Source of the DNA: Xanthomonas sp. Leaf148
GTDB taxonomy: Bacteria > Pseudomonadota > Gammaproteobacteria > Xanthomonadales > Xanthomonadaceae
Reading direction: 5' to 3'
NCBI RefSeq assembly: GCF_001423585.1
Contig: NZ_LMOP01000008.1
Coordinates: 237,476 to 301,475, forward strand
Length of the DNA stretch: 64,000 nucleotides
Shown here piece after piece: positions 46,097 to 55,562 of this stretch. How positions within the stretch are numbered: the stretch's first letter is position 1; the number at the start of each line of letters is the position of its first letter. Under the pieces are notes generated by a model. That model was not told where the DNA came from. It saw only the letters and a program-made list of their open reading frames with translations, and searched no databases. Made by a program: the position numbers and the translations under genes.

Positions 46097-46320
46097 TCCC
46101 GCTCAAGGCGTTGGCGCTCGTTCTGGTCGGGCTGATCTGTGCAGGGCAGGGCGGTTGGACGTTGCTGCATCCGCAGGCGCTGGCCACCGTCAACCGGGGC
46201 GGACTGCTGTACGAACGCTTCGGTCCGGCCGGTGTGGGCATCGGCATGCTGGCGATGGGCGTGGCCATGGCCGTGATCGGCGTGGTCTGGGCGCGCTACG
46301 CCTGGCCGCGACGCGGTTGA
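46093..46320 (+). CDS. small two-helix membrane protein
   Basis: A 75-residue protein with two helices (LKALALVLVGLICAGQGGWTLL and GIGMLAMGVAMAVIGVVWARYAW). It overlaps the preceding gene by 4 bp, indicating translational coupling. The function is unknown. A 292-bp gap separates it from the helicase gene. Confidence 0.7.
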   Translation: MIPLKALALVLVGLICAGQGGWTLLHPQALATVNRGGLLYERFGPAGVGIGMLAMGVAMAVIGVVWARYAWPRRG

Positions 46321-46612
46321 TCCAACATTCCACAGAGGCCAGCTGTGGGGTGTCCGCGGCGGTCGCCGGTCTTCGAGCACCGCCAACGCAACTCTGAGTG
46401 GCGCCCAGAAGGACCCGGGTTGATCGAAAGCGGCAAGCGCAGCGTGCACGCAGATCCCGCGTGCAGCATTCGCCGCCATCTGCTGATGTGCGCGCTTGTG
46501 TCATCCGCTCCGGACATCGGTCCCCAAACCGCGAAACGGCACCCGGCAAACAGGTTCAGCTGCCGCGCGTATCGGTCGCAGGCGCTGCGCCGGTCCGTGC
46601 GAAAATAGCGCG

Positions 46613-48748
46613 ATGAGTGACCTTGCCCCACCGGCTGCGCCGTCCGCGCCCGTCCCCGCCCAGCGTGTGCTGACCGACCCGATCAAGGCCGGCATCCGCG
46701 ATGCTTACGCCAAGCTGCAGGCCAATACGCCCGGTTTTGCCACCCGTCGCGCGCAGAGTCAGATGATCGGTCTGGTCTCGCGTGCGCTGGCCACCTCCGG
46801 CGGCATCGGCATCGCCGAGGCGCCCACCGGGGTGGGCAAGAGCCTGGGCTATCTCACCGCCGGCGTGCCGATCGCCCTGGCGACCAAAAAGAAGCTGGTG
46901 ATCAGCACTGGCACCGTGGCGCTGCAGTCGCAGCTGGTGGAGCGCGATATCCCCGCCTTCCTCAAGGCCACCGGCCTGGAAGCGACCGTCGCCCTGGCCA
47001 AGGGCCGCACCCGCTATCTGTGCACGCGCAATGCCGCCGAGCTGGAAGGCGACACCAGCCAGAACGCCATGTTCGAAGACGAGCAGGCGCTCTACGATCG
47101 CCCGCTCAGCCCCGTCGATGCCGATCTGGCCAAACGGCTGGCCAAGGCCTACGCCGCGCGCACCTGGAGCGGCGACCTGGACGATGCCCCCGAGCAGGTC
47201 TCGGTGCCGTTGCGCATGCGCATCACCACGCCCGCCTCCGGCTGTGCGGGGCGCCGCTGCAGTTATGCCGCGCAATGCCCGGTGCTCAAGGCACGTACCG
47301 ATGTGCGCGAAGCGCAGATCGTGGTCACCAACCACGCCTTGCTGCTGTCCTCGCTGTCGCTGGGCGATGCCGAAAACGGCCAGCCGCTGATCGCGCCGCC
47401 ATCGGACATGTTGCTGGTGCTCGACGAAGGCCATCACATCGCCGGCGTGGCCATCGACCAGGGCGCGGCCAATCTGCCGCTGGACGAGATGGCCAAGCGC
47501 ACTGGCCGCATGCAGATTCTCATTGCCGCGGCGTATCGCGCGGTGGACAAGGACAAGGTCGGCAACCTGCTGCCCAACGAAGCCATTGAGGTGGCTGCGC
47601 GGGTGTCCAAACTGCTCAAGGCCTTCCATGCTGAAGTCGAGCGCGTGTGGAAGCCCGAGCCTGGCGAGCGCGATCCGTTGTGGCGTGCCGCCAACGGCAA
47701 GTTGCCGCCGCAGTGGGGCCCGGCCATCGAAGAACTGGGCGAAGAAACCCGCGCGCTGTTCAACTGGGTGCATGCCGCGCACAGTGCGATCGCCAAGGGC
47801 AAGCAGGACGATGCCGCACGCGAACGCCTGCAACGCAACCTGGGCCTGGCGCTGGAAATGGCCGAGCAGCAACACAATCTGTGGAGCGGCTGGCGGCGCG
47901 AAGATAAGGAAGGCCAGCCGCCGATGGCGCGCTGGATCACCCTCTCGCGCGAGGGTGATCTGATCTGCCACTGCTCTCCCGTGTCGGCCGCGCAAGTGCT
48001 GCGCACGATGATCTGGAACGAAGTGGATTCGGTGGTGATGACCTCGGCCACGCTCACCGGCGGTGGCGATTTCCAATCCTTCGCCATCGACAACGGCCTG
48101 CCCGATCACGCCGAAATGGCCTCGCTGGCCTCGCCATTCGACCTGCCCAATCAGGCCGAACTGATCGTGCCCAATTTTCCGGTCACCCCGGACGACCGCG
48201 AAGGGCATCCCAAGGAAGTGGCGAAGTATCTGGTGCGCGAACTGGATTGGAACGCCAAGGGCAGCATCGTGCTGTTTACCTCGCGCTGGAAGATGGAAAA
48301 GGTCGCCGACCTGATGCCGCTAGCGCAGCGTAACCGTGTGCTGGTGCAGGGCGAAGGCAACAAGTCGCAATTGATCACCGAACACATGCGCCGTATTGCT
48401 GCTGGCGAAGGCTCGGTGTTGTTCGGTTTGAATTCTTTTGGCGAAGGCCTGGACCTGCCCGGCGATGCCTGCACCACGGTGGTCATCACCCAGGTGCCAT
48501 TCGCGGTGCCGACCGACCCGCAGACCTCGACCTTGAGCGAGTGGCTGGAAAGCCGCGGCCACAATGCATTCAACCTGATTGCGATTCCGCATGCGCTACG
48601 CACGCTCACCCAGTTTGCAGGGCGGCTGATCCGCAGCTCCAACGACCACGGCCGCGTCATCATTCTCGACTCGCGCCTGCTGACGCGTCGCTACGGCAAA
48701 CGCATCATCGACGCTTTGCCGCCGTTCAAGCGGGTGATCGGGCGCTGA
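46613..48748 (+). CDS. dinG: DinG-family ATP-dependent DNA helicase
   Basis: A 711-residue superfamily 2 XPD-like helicase. Walker A is EAPTGVGKSLGY, the DEAH-type box reads LDEGHH, and motif VI is QFAGRLIRS. The [4Fe-4S]-domain cysteines lie in RYLCTRNAAE and SGCAGRRCSYAAQCPVLKA. It is expected to unwind DNA or DNA-RNA structures in repair. The ATG at 46613 gives a family-like N-terminus (RVLTDPIKAGIRDAY). Separation from YoaA is not certain, but the E. coli DinG-like C-terminal half supports the name. Confidence 0.9.
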   Translation: MSDLAPPAAPSAPVPAQRVLTDPIKAGIRDAYAKLQANTPGFATRRAQSQMIGLVSRALATSGGIGIAEAPTGVGKSLGYLTAGVPIALATKKKLVISTGTVALQSQLVERDIPAFLKATGLEATVALAKGRTRYLCTRNAAELEGDTSQNAMFEDEQALYDRPLSPVDADLAKRLAKAYAARTWSGDLDDAPEQVSVPLRMRITTPASGCAGRRCSYAAQCPVLKARTDVREAQIVVTNHALLLSSLSLGDAENGQPLIAPPSDMLLVLDEGHHIAGVAIDQGAANLPLDEMAKRTGRMQILIAAAYRAVDKDKVGNLLPNEAIEVAARVSKLLKAFHAEVERVWKPEPGERDPLWRAANGKLPPQWGPAIEELGEETRALFNWVHAAHSAIAKGKQDDAARERLQRNLGLALEMAEQQHNLWSGWRREDKEGQPPMARWITLSREGDLICHCSPVSAAQVLRTMIWNEVDSVVMTSATLTGGGDFQSFAIDNGLPDHAEMASLASPFDLPNQAELIVPNFPVTPDDREGHPKEVAKYLVRELDWNAKGSIVLFTSRWKMEKVADLMPLAQRNRVLVQGEGNKSQLITEHMRRIAAGEGSVLFGLNSFGEGLDLPGDACTTVVITQVPFAVPTDPQTSTLSEWLESRGHNAFNLIAIPHALRTLTQFAGRLIRSSNDHGRVIILDSRLLTRRYGKRIIDALPPFKRVIGR

Positions 48749-49238
48749 GTGCATCGGCACGTGGCCTCCCAATGCAGCGCTCAGTGATATCGAGCGATCA
48801 GCGATGTCGACCGCTCGGTCTCGGTCGACAAGGTTGTACTTGAGCACTGCATAGCGACTGCCACGCACGATAGCGTCGTCATCCGGCATGCCGCCGCGAG
48901 CGATCATGCGCAGCCTGTGTCACCTCATGCACGCGGGCGCAGTTGCTTGCCAGGCATCGCATCGGTTGCTGCAGATGCAGTGTTTTTTTGCATGGCATCG
49001 CCTTGCAGTGCAGCATCGGTCTACGTATTTCGGTAGTGACGTCATGCGATGCGAATGCAGACGAGACGCTTGAAGCTGAAACAGACGCGTTATCTGCAAC
49101 ACGCTGCCACACGAAAAGCGATGCATATCACGCAACGCAGTCATCATCATGTTCGCCTATCGCTGCGATCATAACTAATGACTTTTCACACTTCGGCCCG
49201 CTCGCCATGATTCAGGTCCTTCAACACGAGCTGACGCC
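48749..49238. other. intergenic region before katB
   Basis: This 490-bp gap contains a perfect 8-bp inverted repeat GTCGACCG-N8-CGGTCGAC (48806-48829) that may terminate dinG transcription. The rest should hold the katB promoter, but I cannot pick out an OxyR site or a clear -35/-10 pair. No gene is supported. Confidence 0.5.
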
Positions 49239-50762
49239 ATGCGCCCTGGATCCCTCATGGTGCTAGCCCTGCTAGCCCCCACGCTGATCGCTCCGCCGGT
49301 CTTCGCCCAATCTGTACTGACCCGCGACAACGGCGCCAAGGTTGGCGACAACCAGAATTCGCAGACGGCAGGTGCCAACGGCCCGACCTTGCTGCAGGAC
49401 GTGCAGCTGATCCAGAAGCTGCAGCGCTTCGATCGCGAGCGCATTCCCGAGCGCGTCGTGCATGCGCGCGGTACCGGGGTCAAAGGCGAGTTCACCGCCA
49501 CTGCCGATCTGTCCACCCTGACCAAGGCCAAGGTATTCAGCGCCGGCGAAAAAACACCGGTGTTCGTGCGCTTTTCGTCCGTTGTGCATGGCAATCACTC
49601 GCCTGAAACGCTGCGCGACCCGCACGGGTTCGCCACCAAGTTCTACACCAGCGAAGGTAATTGGGATCTGGTCGGCAACAACTTCCCCACCTTCTTCATC
49701 CGCGATGCGATCAAGTTCCCCGACATGGTCCACGCGTTCAAGCCGGACCCGCGCACCAATCTTGACGACGACTCGCGCCGCTTCGATTTCTTCTCGCACG
49801 TGCCCGAAGGCACGCGCACGCTGACGCTGCTGTATTCCAACGAAGGCACGCCGGCCGGTTATCGCTTCATGGATGGCAACGGCGTGCACGCCTACAAGCT
49901 GGTCAACGCGCAGGGCGAAGTGCACTACGTCAAGTTCCATTGGAAGACGCTGCAAGGCATCAAGAACCTCGATCCCAAGCAGGTTGCCGCCGTCCAGTCC
50001 AAGGACTACAGCCACCTGACCAACGATCTGGTCGGTGCGATCAAGAAGGGCGATTACCCGAAGTGGGACCTGTATGTGCAGGTGCTCAAGCCGGAAGACC
50101 TGGCCAAGTTCGATTTCGACCCGCTCGATGCCACCAAGATCTGGCCGGACGTGCCGGAGCAGAAGGTCGGCCAGATGGTGTTGAACAAGAACGTCGACAA
50201 CTTCTTCCAGGAGACCGAGCAGGTCGCGATGGCGCCGGCCAATTTGGTGCCGGGTATCGAACCGTCTGAAGACCGCCTGTTGCAGGGCCGCATCTTCTCC
50301 TACGCCGACACCCAGTTGTATCGCATCGGTGCCAACGGCCTGAGCCTGCCGGTCAACCGCCCGCGCGTGGCCGTCAATAACGGCAACCAGGATGGTCAGG
50401 GCAACATCGGTCAGACCAGCAGCGGCGTGAACTACGAGCCGAGCCGCCTGGAGCCGCGTCCGCAGGACACCGCCGCGCGCTACAGCGAACTGCCGCTGTC
50501 CGGTACCACCCAGCAGGCCAAGATCACCCGCGAGCAGAACTTCAAGCAGGCCGGTGAGTTGTATCGCTCTTACAGCAAGAAGGATCGTGCAGATCTGGTG
50601 CAGAGCTTCGGCGAGTCGCTGTCCAACACCGACACCGAGAGCAAGCACATCATCCTGTCGTTCCTGTACAAAGCCGACCCGGAGTACGGCACCGGTGTGG
50701 CCCGTGTTGCCAAGGGCGACCTGGCCCGCGTCAAGCAGCTGGCCTCCAGCCTGCAGGACTGA
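49239..50762 (+). CDS. katB: exported monofunctional catalase KatB
   Basis: A 507-residue haem catalase with a Sec signal peptide (SLMVLALLAPTLIAPPVFAQ), so it should act in the periplasm. The catalytic His lies in IPERVVHARGTG, with an Asn in VGNNFPTFFIRD, and the proximal haem Tyr lies in GRIFSYADTQLYR. The size fits the small-subunit catalase clade. An ankyrin gene follows 57 bp downstream, the katB-ankB arrangement known in Pseudomonas. The alternative start M7 (49257) would shorten the signal peptide. It converts external hydrogen peroxide to water and oxygen. Confidence 0.93.
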   Translation: MRPGSLMVLALLAPTLIAPPVFAQSVLTRDNGAKVGDNQNSQTAGANGPTLLQDVQLIQKLQRFDRERIPERVVHARGTGVKGEFTATADLSTLTKAKVFSAGEKTPVFVRFSSVVHGNHSPETLRDPHGFATKFYTSEGNWDLVGNNFPTFFIRDAIKFPDMVHAFKPDPRTNLDDDSRRFDFFSHVPEGTRTLTLLYSNEGTPAGYRFMDGNGVHAYKLVNAQGEVHYVKFHWKTLQGIKNLDPKQVAAVQSKDYSHLTNDLVGAIKKGDYPKWDLYVQVLKPEDLAKFDFDPLDATKIWPDVPEQKVGQMVLNKNVDNFFQETEQVAMAPANLVPGIEPSEDRLLQGRIFSYADTQLYRIGANGLSLPVNRPRVAVNNGNQDGQGNIGQTSSGVNYEPSRLEPRPQDTAARYSELPLSGTTQQAKITREQNFKQAGELYRSYSKKDRADLVQSFGESLSNTDTESKHIILSFLYKADPEYGTGVARVAKGDLARVKQLASSLQD

Positions 50763-50819
50763 TCCATCCGACGGCATCGCGGCCACGCCGCGGTGCCGTC
50801 CCCGTCTTGGGAGAGCGAT

Positions 50820-51395
50820 ATGCGCACTCTGCTATTGATCATGCTGAGCGCCCTGTGCGCGCCAGCCATCGCTGCCTCACCGTCTGCCACGCCCGCAGCG
50901 ACCACCCCATCCACGTCCAGCCCCGAGCAGATCAAGCTGCAGCTACGTGAGTACTTCTTCGATGCCGCGCGCGAAGGCCGCCAGGAGATGCTGGCCGAGT
51001 TCATCCGCTCGCATTACGACCTCAATGCCCGCGATGAGAAGGGCTATACCGCGCTGATCCTGGCCGCCTACCACGGCCAACGCCCGGCGGTAGAGCAGTT
51101 GCTGAGCGCAGGAGCCGACCCCTGCGCGCAGGACAAACGCGGCAACACTGCGCTGATGGGCGCGATCTTCAAAGGCGAGCTCGGCATCGCCAAGCGGCTG
51201 ATGCAGGCCGATTGCGCCCCCGACCAACGCAACAACGCCGGCCAGACCGCGGCGATGTATGCAGCGCTGTTCCAGCGGACAGACGTGCTCAAGGACCTGG
51301 CCGCCAAGGGCGCAGACCTCAGCCTCAAGGACGGGCAGGGCAACGATGTGACCAAGCTGCAGCGCGGCGAATTCGCCACCGCCCCGGCACGCTGA
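50820..51395 (+). CDS. ankB: exported ankyrin-repeat protein AnkB
   Basis: A 191-residue protein with a Sec signal (TLLLIMLSALCAPAIAA) and four ankyrin repeats (YDLNARDEKGYTALILAAYHG; ADPCAQDKRGNTALMGAIFKG; and two more degenerate units). In Pseudomonas aeruginosa the AnkB homologue is needed for full KatB activity, so a KatB partner in the periplasm is likely here. A GGGAGAG ribosome-binding site precedes the ATG. Confidence 0.88.
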   Translation: MRTLLLIMLSALCAPAIAASPSATPAATTPSTSSPEQIKLQLREYFFDAAREGRQEMLAEFIRSHYDLNARDEKGYTALILAAYHGQRPAVEQLLSAGADPCAQDKRGNTALMGAIFKGELGIAKRLMQADCAPDQRNNAGQTAAMYAALFQRTDVLKDLAAKGADLSLKDGQGNDVTKLQRGEFATAPAR

Positions 51396-51801
51396 GCGTG
51401 TTCGGTAGCGCGACCTGCGGCCGTGCATGCTCCGCAAGTTGCGCGCCTGCGTAAGCTGTTCTTGAGGGTGCGCCACAGGCCGGAGCGCTCACAGTAGTCC
51501 GCAGCAACATGTGCCATGCGTGTTTTGCCATCACGCTACCAATGCTCCGAACGGCAGCAACCTTGGCGCGCGCAAGCGGCCAACAAGGCCATCGCCCAGC
51601 CACGGCCGCGAAGCCTTTCAGATCGGCGCGGCCGATTCCCCAATTCGGCATCGACCACGCGGACGCTGCATTAGCTCCGTAGCGTCAGCATCTACGCGAT
51701 CCTTGGTCGCTAGCGTTGTCAGCCAGTCGCAGGACTTTCGATAGCGCTCGATGGCCGCGCTCGGCACGCGGTCAACGCATGGAGAGTACGTAGGCAGGTT
51801 T

Positions 51802-51943
51802 AGCGCGGCTCACCAAACGATGGTGCAGCCGCCAGACGGCGCGCCCGTTGCTCAGTGCGGCGTGGCCACATTCGTCCACTCCGGCTCTGAGCGTGGCGTC
51901 CACACCTACCTGACCACTGCCCGCCAGTGGTGTTAACCGCTCC
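51802..51943 (-). repeat. dispersed inverted-repeat element, copy F
   Basis: Ends AGCGCGGCTCACCAAAC and GTGTTAACCGCTCCT. The reverse complement contains GCAGTGGTCAGGTAGGTGTGG and GCCACGCTCAGAGCCGGAGTG, colinear with copy C. It lies in the large gap after ankB. Confidence 0.8.
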
Positions 51944-52442
51944 TGGTCCCCGCGCTTGTTGTGGACAGACGACGAGTAGGGCATCCAGCCCAGAGCACCG
52001 ATGCGTCCGGATGGCTCCGCACGGCCCTGGCCACGATGTCTCACGGTTCCGGCAAGCGCGCGGGGGGCACGTCTTTGACCGGGCTGCTGCTTGCATCCGG
52101 GGCTGCCCGGCGCGATCACCTCCGTGTGTCGCGCGCAAATCAGCAGGGCAACGACAGCACACGATCGTGACGTAAGCGACCTGGATGCGGCCACGCCAAA
52201 CCGTGATGGCCATCCCGTCGGTTTTCCGCCACGCCTGCGTTGGAAGTCTGGCGGTGGTGATGATTTTTCCGCCATCCCGTCAGGAGATTTCTGACGTCGA
52301 AACCCTTGTGCGCCAAGGCTTTGACATAAAACTGAGCGCGCGCTGACTTGCTTGAAATTGGTTCGAAAAAAGCGCAAAAAACAGTTCAAGAACGGGTCGG
52401 GAACGCCGATGCTGGAGCTATCGCACCTTGGAACCCCCGGCC
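51944..52442. other. intergenic region, possibly decayed coding sequence
   Basis: No frame on either strand has convincing family features. A GACGGGATGGC motif occurs twice on the minus strand near 52210-52285. With 51396-51801 and copy F, this forms a 1-kb gap without a gene that I can support. Confidence 0.45.
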
Positions 52443-52667
52443 ATGAAGCTCGATCCCTCCATCCCGTTCCTGATGTCCCTGCTCGCCATGGTGCTGTGCA
52501 CCGCCACCGCCGTTGTCGCGCTGGTGTTCGGCCAGGTGCACGTATTGGCTACCTCGTGGAGCTTCTATGCGGTGATGGGCACGTCCCTGATCACCCTGGC
52601 TGCCTCTTACCACGCCCTCGGCAAGCCGCTGAGCGCCGAAGAGCGTGTGGGCTTCCGCAACCCGTAA
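52443..52667 (+). CDS. small membrane protein
   Basis: A 74-residue protein with two helices (IPFLMSLLAMVLCTATAVVALVF and WSFYAVMGTSLITLAASY) and a short polar tail (KPLSAEERVGFRNP). A TTG 15 bp upstream is an alternative start. No family is recognised. It is convergent with the NIPSNAP gene. Confidence 0.65.
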   Translation: MKLDPSIPFLMSLLAMVLCTATAVVALVFGQVHVLATSWSFYAVMGTSLITLAASYHALGKPLSAEERVGFRNP

Positions 52668-52697
52668 TCGCACCTACGTCCGGAAACGCGCGCAGCG

Positions 52698-52979
52698 TTA
52701 CGCCAGTACCGGATCAAAGAAGCTGCGCTCGTCATTGACGATGCACCGCGTTCGCTCCGCATAGGCGAACGCCGACAGACACCCCGCATCCTGCAGCGAT
52801 GCCACCCGATAGCTCCCGTACTCGGCGCGCGAGGGAAACGAAAACAGCGCCAACGCGATGTTGTTCGCCCTTTCCGACGGCAGAAAATAGCCGTGATGCT
52901 GGCCGCCAAAGCGCGCCACCAGCGGGATCCATAACCGCGCGTCATGTTCGAATTCGGCCAGTTGATAGCGGTCGGTCAC
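52698..52979 (-). CDS. NIPSNAP family protein
   Basis: A 93-residue single-domain protein. HDARLWIPLVARFGGQHHGYFLPSERANNIALALFSFPSRAEYGSYR (given here in parts as the strand-helix-strand core) matches NIPSNAP, a ferredoxin-like-fold family of dimeric small-molecule-binding proteins of unknown function. The length is close to one NIPSNAP domain. Confidence 0.78.
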   Translation of the reverse strand: MTDRYQLAEFEHDARLWIPLVARFGGQHHGYFLPSERANNIALALFSFPSRAEYGSYRVASLQDAGCLSAFAYAERTRCIVNDERSFFDPVLA

Positions 52980-53128
52980 CTAGCGCAGCAAGCAGGTGAT
53001 CGTGCAGCAGGATCCGGCATCACGCTGCATCAGCGTGCCAGGCCACACTGCCGCAGATTCATCGACGCCCGTGTAAGCTATTGATCCTGCTTCGCATTCC
53101 AATGGCCGCTCGCTGCGGCCAACCGTCG

Positions 53129-54133
53129 ATGACCGCTTCTGCCGATCGCTACGCCGCCTCCCTACGCCTGTCCGTTGCCCCGATGATGGACTGGACCGAC
53201 CGGCATTGCCGGGTGTTCCACCGCCTGCTGGCGCCGTCCGCACGCTTGTATACCGAGATGGTGCATGCCAACGCGGTGATCCATGGCGATCGCACGCGGC
53301 TGATCGGGTTCGATCCGGTCGAGCACCCGCTGGCGCTGCAGCTCGGCGGCAGCGATCCGGCCCTGCTCGCGCAGGCGGCCGGTATCGCGCAGGAATGGGG
53401 CTATGACGAAATCAATCTCAACTGCGGCTGCCCGTCCGATCGCGTGCAGGCGGGGCGCTTCGGCGCCTGTCTGATGCGCGAGCCGGCGCTGGTGGCCGAG
53501 TGTGTCGCCGCCATGTGCGCGGCCACCGATCTGCCGATCACGGTCAAATGCCGCCTGGGCGTGGACGATGACGACGACTATGCCGTGTTCGCCCGCTTCG
53601 TCGATCAAGTCGTCGCAGCCGGCGCGGCGATGGTGGTAGTGCACGCCCGCAATGCCTGGCTCAAGGGCCTGTCGCCGAAGGAAAATCGCGAGGTGCCGCC
53701 GCTGCGCTACGACTGGGCATATCGCCTCAGGCAGGAGCGTCCCAACGTGCCGGTGGTGCTCAATGGCGGCATCGCCGCCGTCGACGCCGCGCTGGCGCAT
53801 CTGCAGCAGACCGATGGCGTGATGCTCGGTCGCGCCGCATATCACGACCCGTATGTCCTGCATCAGCTCGATGCCGCATTGACCCAACGCCCGGCGCAGT
53901 CGCGCGAGACGCTGCTACGGGCGCTGCGTCCCTACGTGGAGTCCCAACTGGAACAGGGTCTGGCGCTGAAGCACATCACCCGGCACGTGCTGGGCCTGTT
54001 CCATGGGCAGCCCGGCGGGCGGGCGTTCCGTCAGGTGCTGAGCGAGGGCGCACACCGTCCAGGCGCTGGCTGGGAGCTGGTCGAGCAGGCATTGCAGCGA
54101 ACCGACAGCCAGCTCTGGCGCGTCGTTGCCTGA
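53129..54133 (+). CDS. dusA: tRNA-dihydrouridine(20/20a) synthase DusA
   Basis: A 334-residue flavin enzyme that reduces uridine 20/20a in tRNA with NADPH. SVAPMMDWTDRHCR and YTEMVHANAV mark the FMN-binding N-terminus, and the catalytic Cys is in NLNCGCPSDRV. The later VVHARNAWLKGLSPKENREVPPL region (shortened) is specific to DusA rather than DusB or DusC. I placed the start at the ATG at 53129; a TTG at 53081 and an ATG at 53102 are in-frame alternatives, none with a strong ribosome-binding site. Confidence 0.92.
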   Translation: MTASADRYAASLRLSVAPMMDWTDRHCRVFHRLLAPSARLYTEMVHANAVIHGDRTRLIGFDPVEHPLALQLGGSDPALLAQAAGIAQEWGYDEINLNCGCPSDRVQAGRFGACLMREPALVAECVAAMCAATDLPITVKCRLGVDDDDDYAVFARFVDQVVAAGAAMVVVHARNAWLKGLSPKENREVPPLRYDWAYRLRQERPNVPVVLNGGIAAVDAALAHLQQTDGVMLGRAAYHDPYVLHQLDAALTQRPAQSRETLLRALRPYVESQLEQGLALKHITRHVLGLFHGQPGGRAFRQVLSEGAHRPGAGWELVEQALQRTDSQLWRVVA

Positions 54134-54412
54134 TTGGCCCAGCGCTTGCATTAGCTGAACAGGCAGGCCAGGACCGTTGTTGATCGCGATCTCGGAGCCC
54201 GGCATCGAGCGCGAAAGCCTTGCTGGCAGGGCGTCTGCCCCTTCGTGGCATTCATTTGGCTGAATGGCGTTAACACGAAGCTAAAAAGTTCAGATCGGAT
54301 TCACCCCCAAAAATCAAGAATTTGGCTCAATTTACGGAACCCAGGCATTGTGTGATGCATGCTCGGTTTTACGAATTTTGAATGTTCCTGAACAACCCGC
54401 TAGGATCCAGTT

Positions 54413-54778
54413 GTGACCCATCCGCTCAGCCGCGCTCGCTCTGTCGCCCTGGTCGCCCTCTGGGGTGTCCTGGCCGCGCCGTCGGCGTGGGGTCAGGGGT
54501 ATCCCATGGTGCAGGGTGGTCGCGAGGGCATGCCGGCATCGGCACGCGGCAATAGCCGCACCTTGTCGGACACCATTCGCCATGTTCAGCGGTCTACCGG
54601 TGGACAAATTTTGGCTGCCGAGCGTGTGCCGTACGATGGCGGCAACCTCAATCGGGTCAAGTACATGAAGAACGGGCGCGTCCACACTGTGGACGAGCTA
54701 GAGCAGCCGCAGGCCGCTCCACCGCCCAGCGCTGCCCCGCCCGATCCGCCAGCGCCACCACGCAGCGATAACCACTGA
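54413..54778 (+). CDS. exported PepSY-like protein upstream of phoPQ
   Basis: A 121-residue protein with a GTG start, a Sec signal (VALVALWGVLAAPSAWG), a short domain LSDTIRHVQRSTGGQILAAE followed by RVPYDGGNLNRVKYMKNGRVHTV (PepSY-like), and a Pro-rich tail. The PepSY core resembles proteins that bind or inhibit periplasmic partners. It lies 71 bp before phoP on the same strand. A role as a PhoQ modulator is inference from position. Confidence 0.75.
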   Translation: MTHPLSRARSVALVALWGVLAAPSAWGQGYPMVQGGREGMPASARGNSRTLSDTIRHVQRSTGGQILAAERVPYDGGNLNRVKYMKNGRVHTVDELEQPQAAPPPSAAPPDPPAPPRSDNH

Positions 54779-54849
54779 ACGTAGATAGTTCTGCGTTCAG
54801 TCTCATAAATTCCCCGGCTGTTGGCCGATAACGTTACTAGGGAGAGTGC

Positions 54850-55533
54850 ATGCGTATTCTTTTGGTCGAAGACGAAGCTCCGCTGCGCGAGACCCTTGCC
54901 GCGCGTCTGAAGCGTGAAGGCTTTGCGGTCGACGCTGCACAAGACGGCGAAGAAGGCCTGTACATGGGCCGCGAAGTGCCGTTCGACGTCGGCATCATCG
55001 ACCTTGGCCTGCCCAAGATGTCGGGCATGGAGCTGATCAAGGCGCTGCGCGACGAAGGCAAGAAATTCCCGGTGTTGATCCTGACCGCGCGTTCGAGCTG
55101 GCAGGACAAGGTCGAAGGCCTCAAGCAGGGCGCCGACGATTATCTGGTCAAGCCGTTCCATGTCGAAGAGCTGTTGGCTCGCGTCAACGCGCTGCTGCGC
55201 CGTGCCGCTGGCTGGAGCAAGCCCACGCTGGAATGCGGGCCGGTGGCACTGGATCTGGCGGCGCAGACGGTAAGCGTCAACGGCGCCAACGTCGATCTGA
55301 CCAGCTATGAGTACAAGGTGCTCGAGTACCTGATGATGCATGCTGGCGAACTGGTCTCCAAGGCCGACCTCACCGAACATATCTATCAGCAGGACTTCGA
55401 TCGCGACTCCAACGTGCTCGAAGTGTTCATCGGTCGTCTGCGCAAGAAGCTCGACCCGGATGGTGAACTCAAGCCCATCGAGACCGTGCGTGGTCGGGGC
55501 TACCGCTTCGCCATCCCGCGTACCGAAGGCTGA
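54850..55533 (+). CDS. phoP: OmpR-family response regulator PhoP
   Basis: A 227-residue regulator. The receiver domain has acidic residues E7 and D8, phosphorylation site D51 (IIDLGLPKMSG), T79 and K101, followed by an OmpR-type winged helix ending VRGRGYRFAIP. It pairs with the PhoQ-like kinase 29 bp downstream. PhoP in xanthomonads responds to low Mg2+ or Ca2+ and influences virulence (known of the family). The ATG has a GGGAGAG-type ribosome-binding site. Confidence 0.93.
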   Translation: MRILLVEDEAPLRETLAARLKREGFAVDAAQDGEEGLYMGREVPFDVGIIDLGLPKMSGMELIKALRDEGKKFPVLILTARSSWQDKVEGLKQGADDYLVKPFHVEELLARVNALLRRAAGWSKPTLECGPVALDLAAQTVSVNGANVDLTSYEYKVLEYLMMHAGELVSKADLTEHIYQQDFDRDSNVLEVFIGRLRKKLDPDGELKPIETVRGRGYRFAIPRTEG

Positions 55534-55562
55534 GTCCGCGCGTCGGTAAACAGGAAGATCAG

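Noticed and set aside
51772..52389. A 205-codon minus-strand open frame after ankB
   Set aside because: It contains repeat copy F and shows no domain, signal or family motif; a decayed gene is possible but not supported.
54260..54290. GGCGTTAACACGAAGCTAAA, which resembles one end of the dispersed repeat
   Set aside because: Only one end is present and the match is weak, so I did not count it as a seventh copy.
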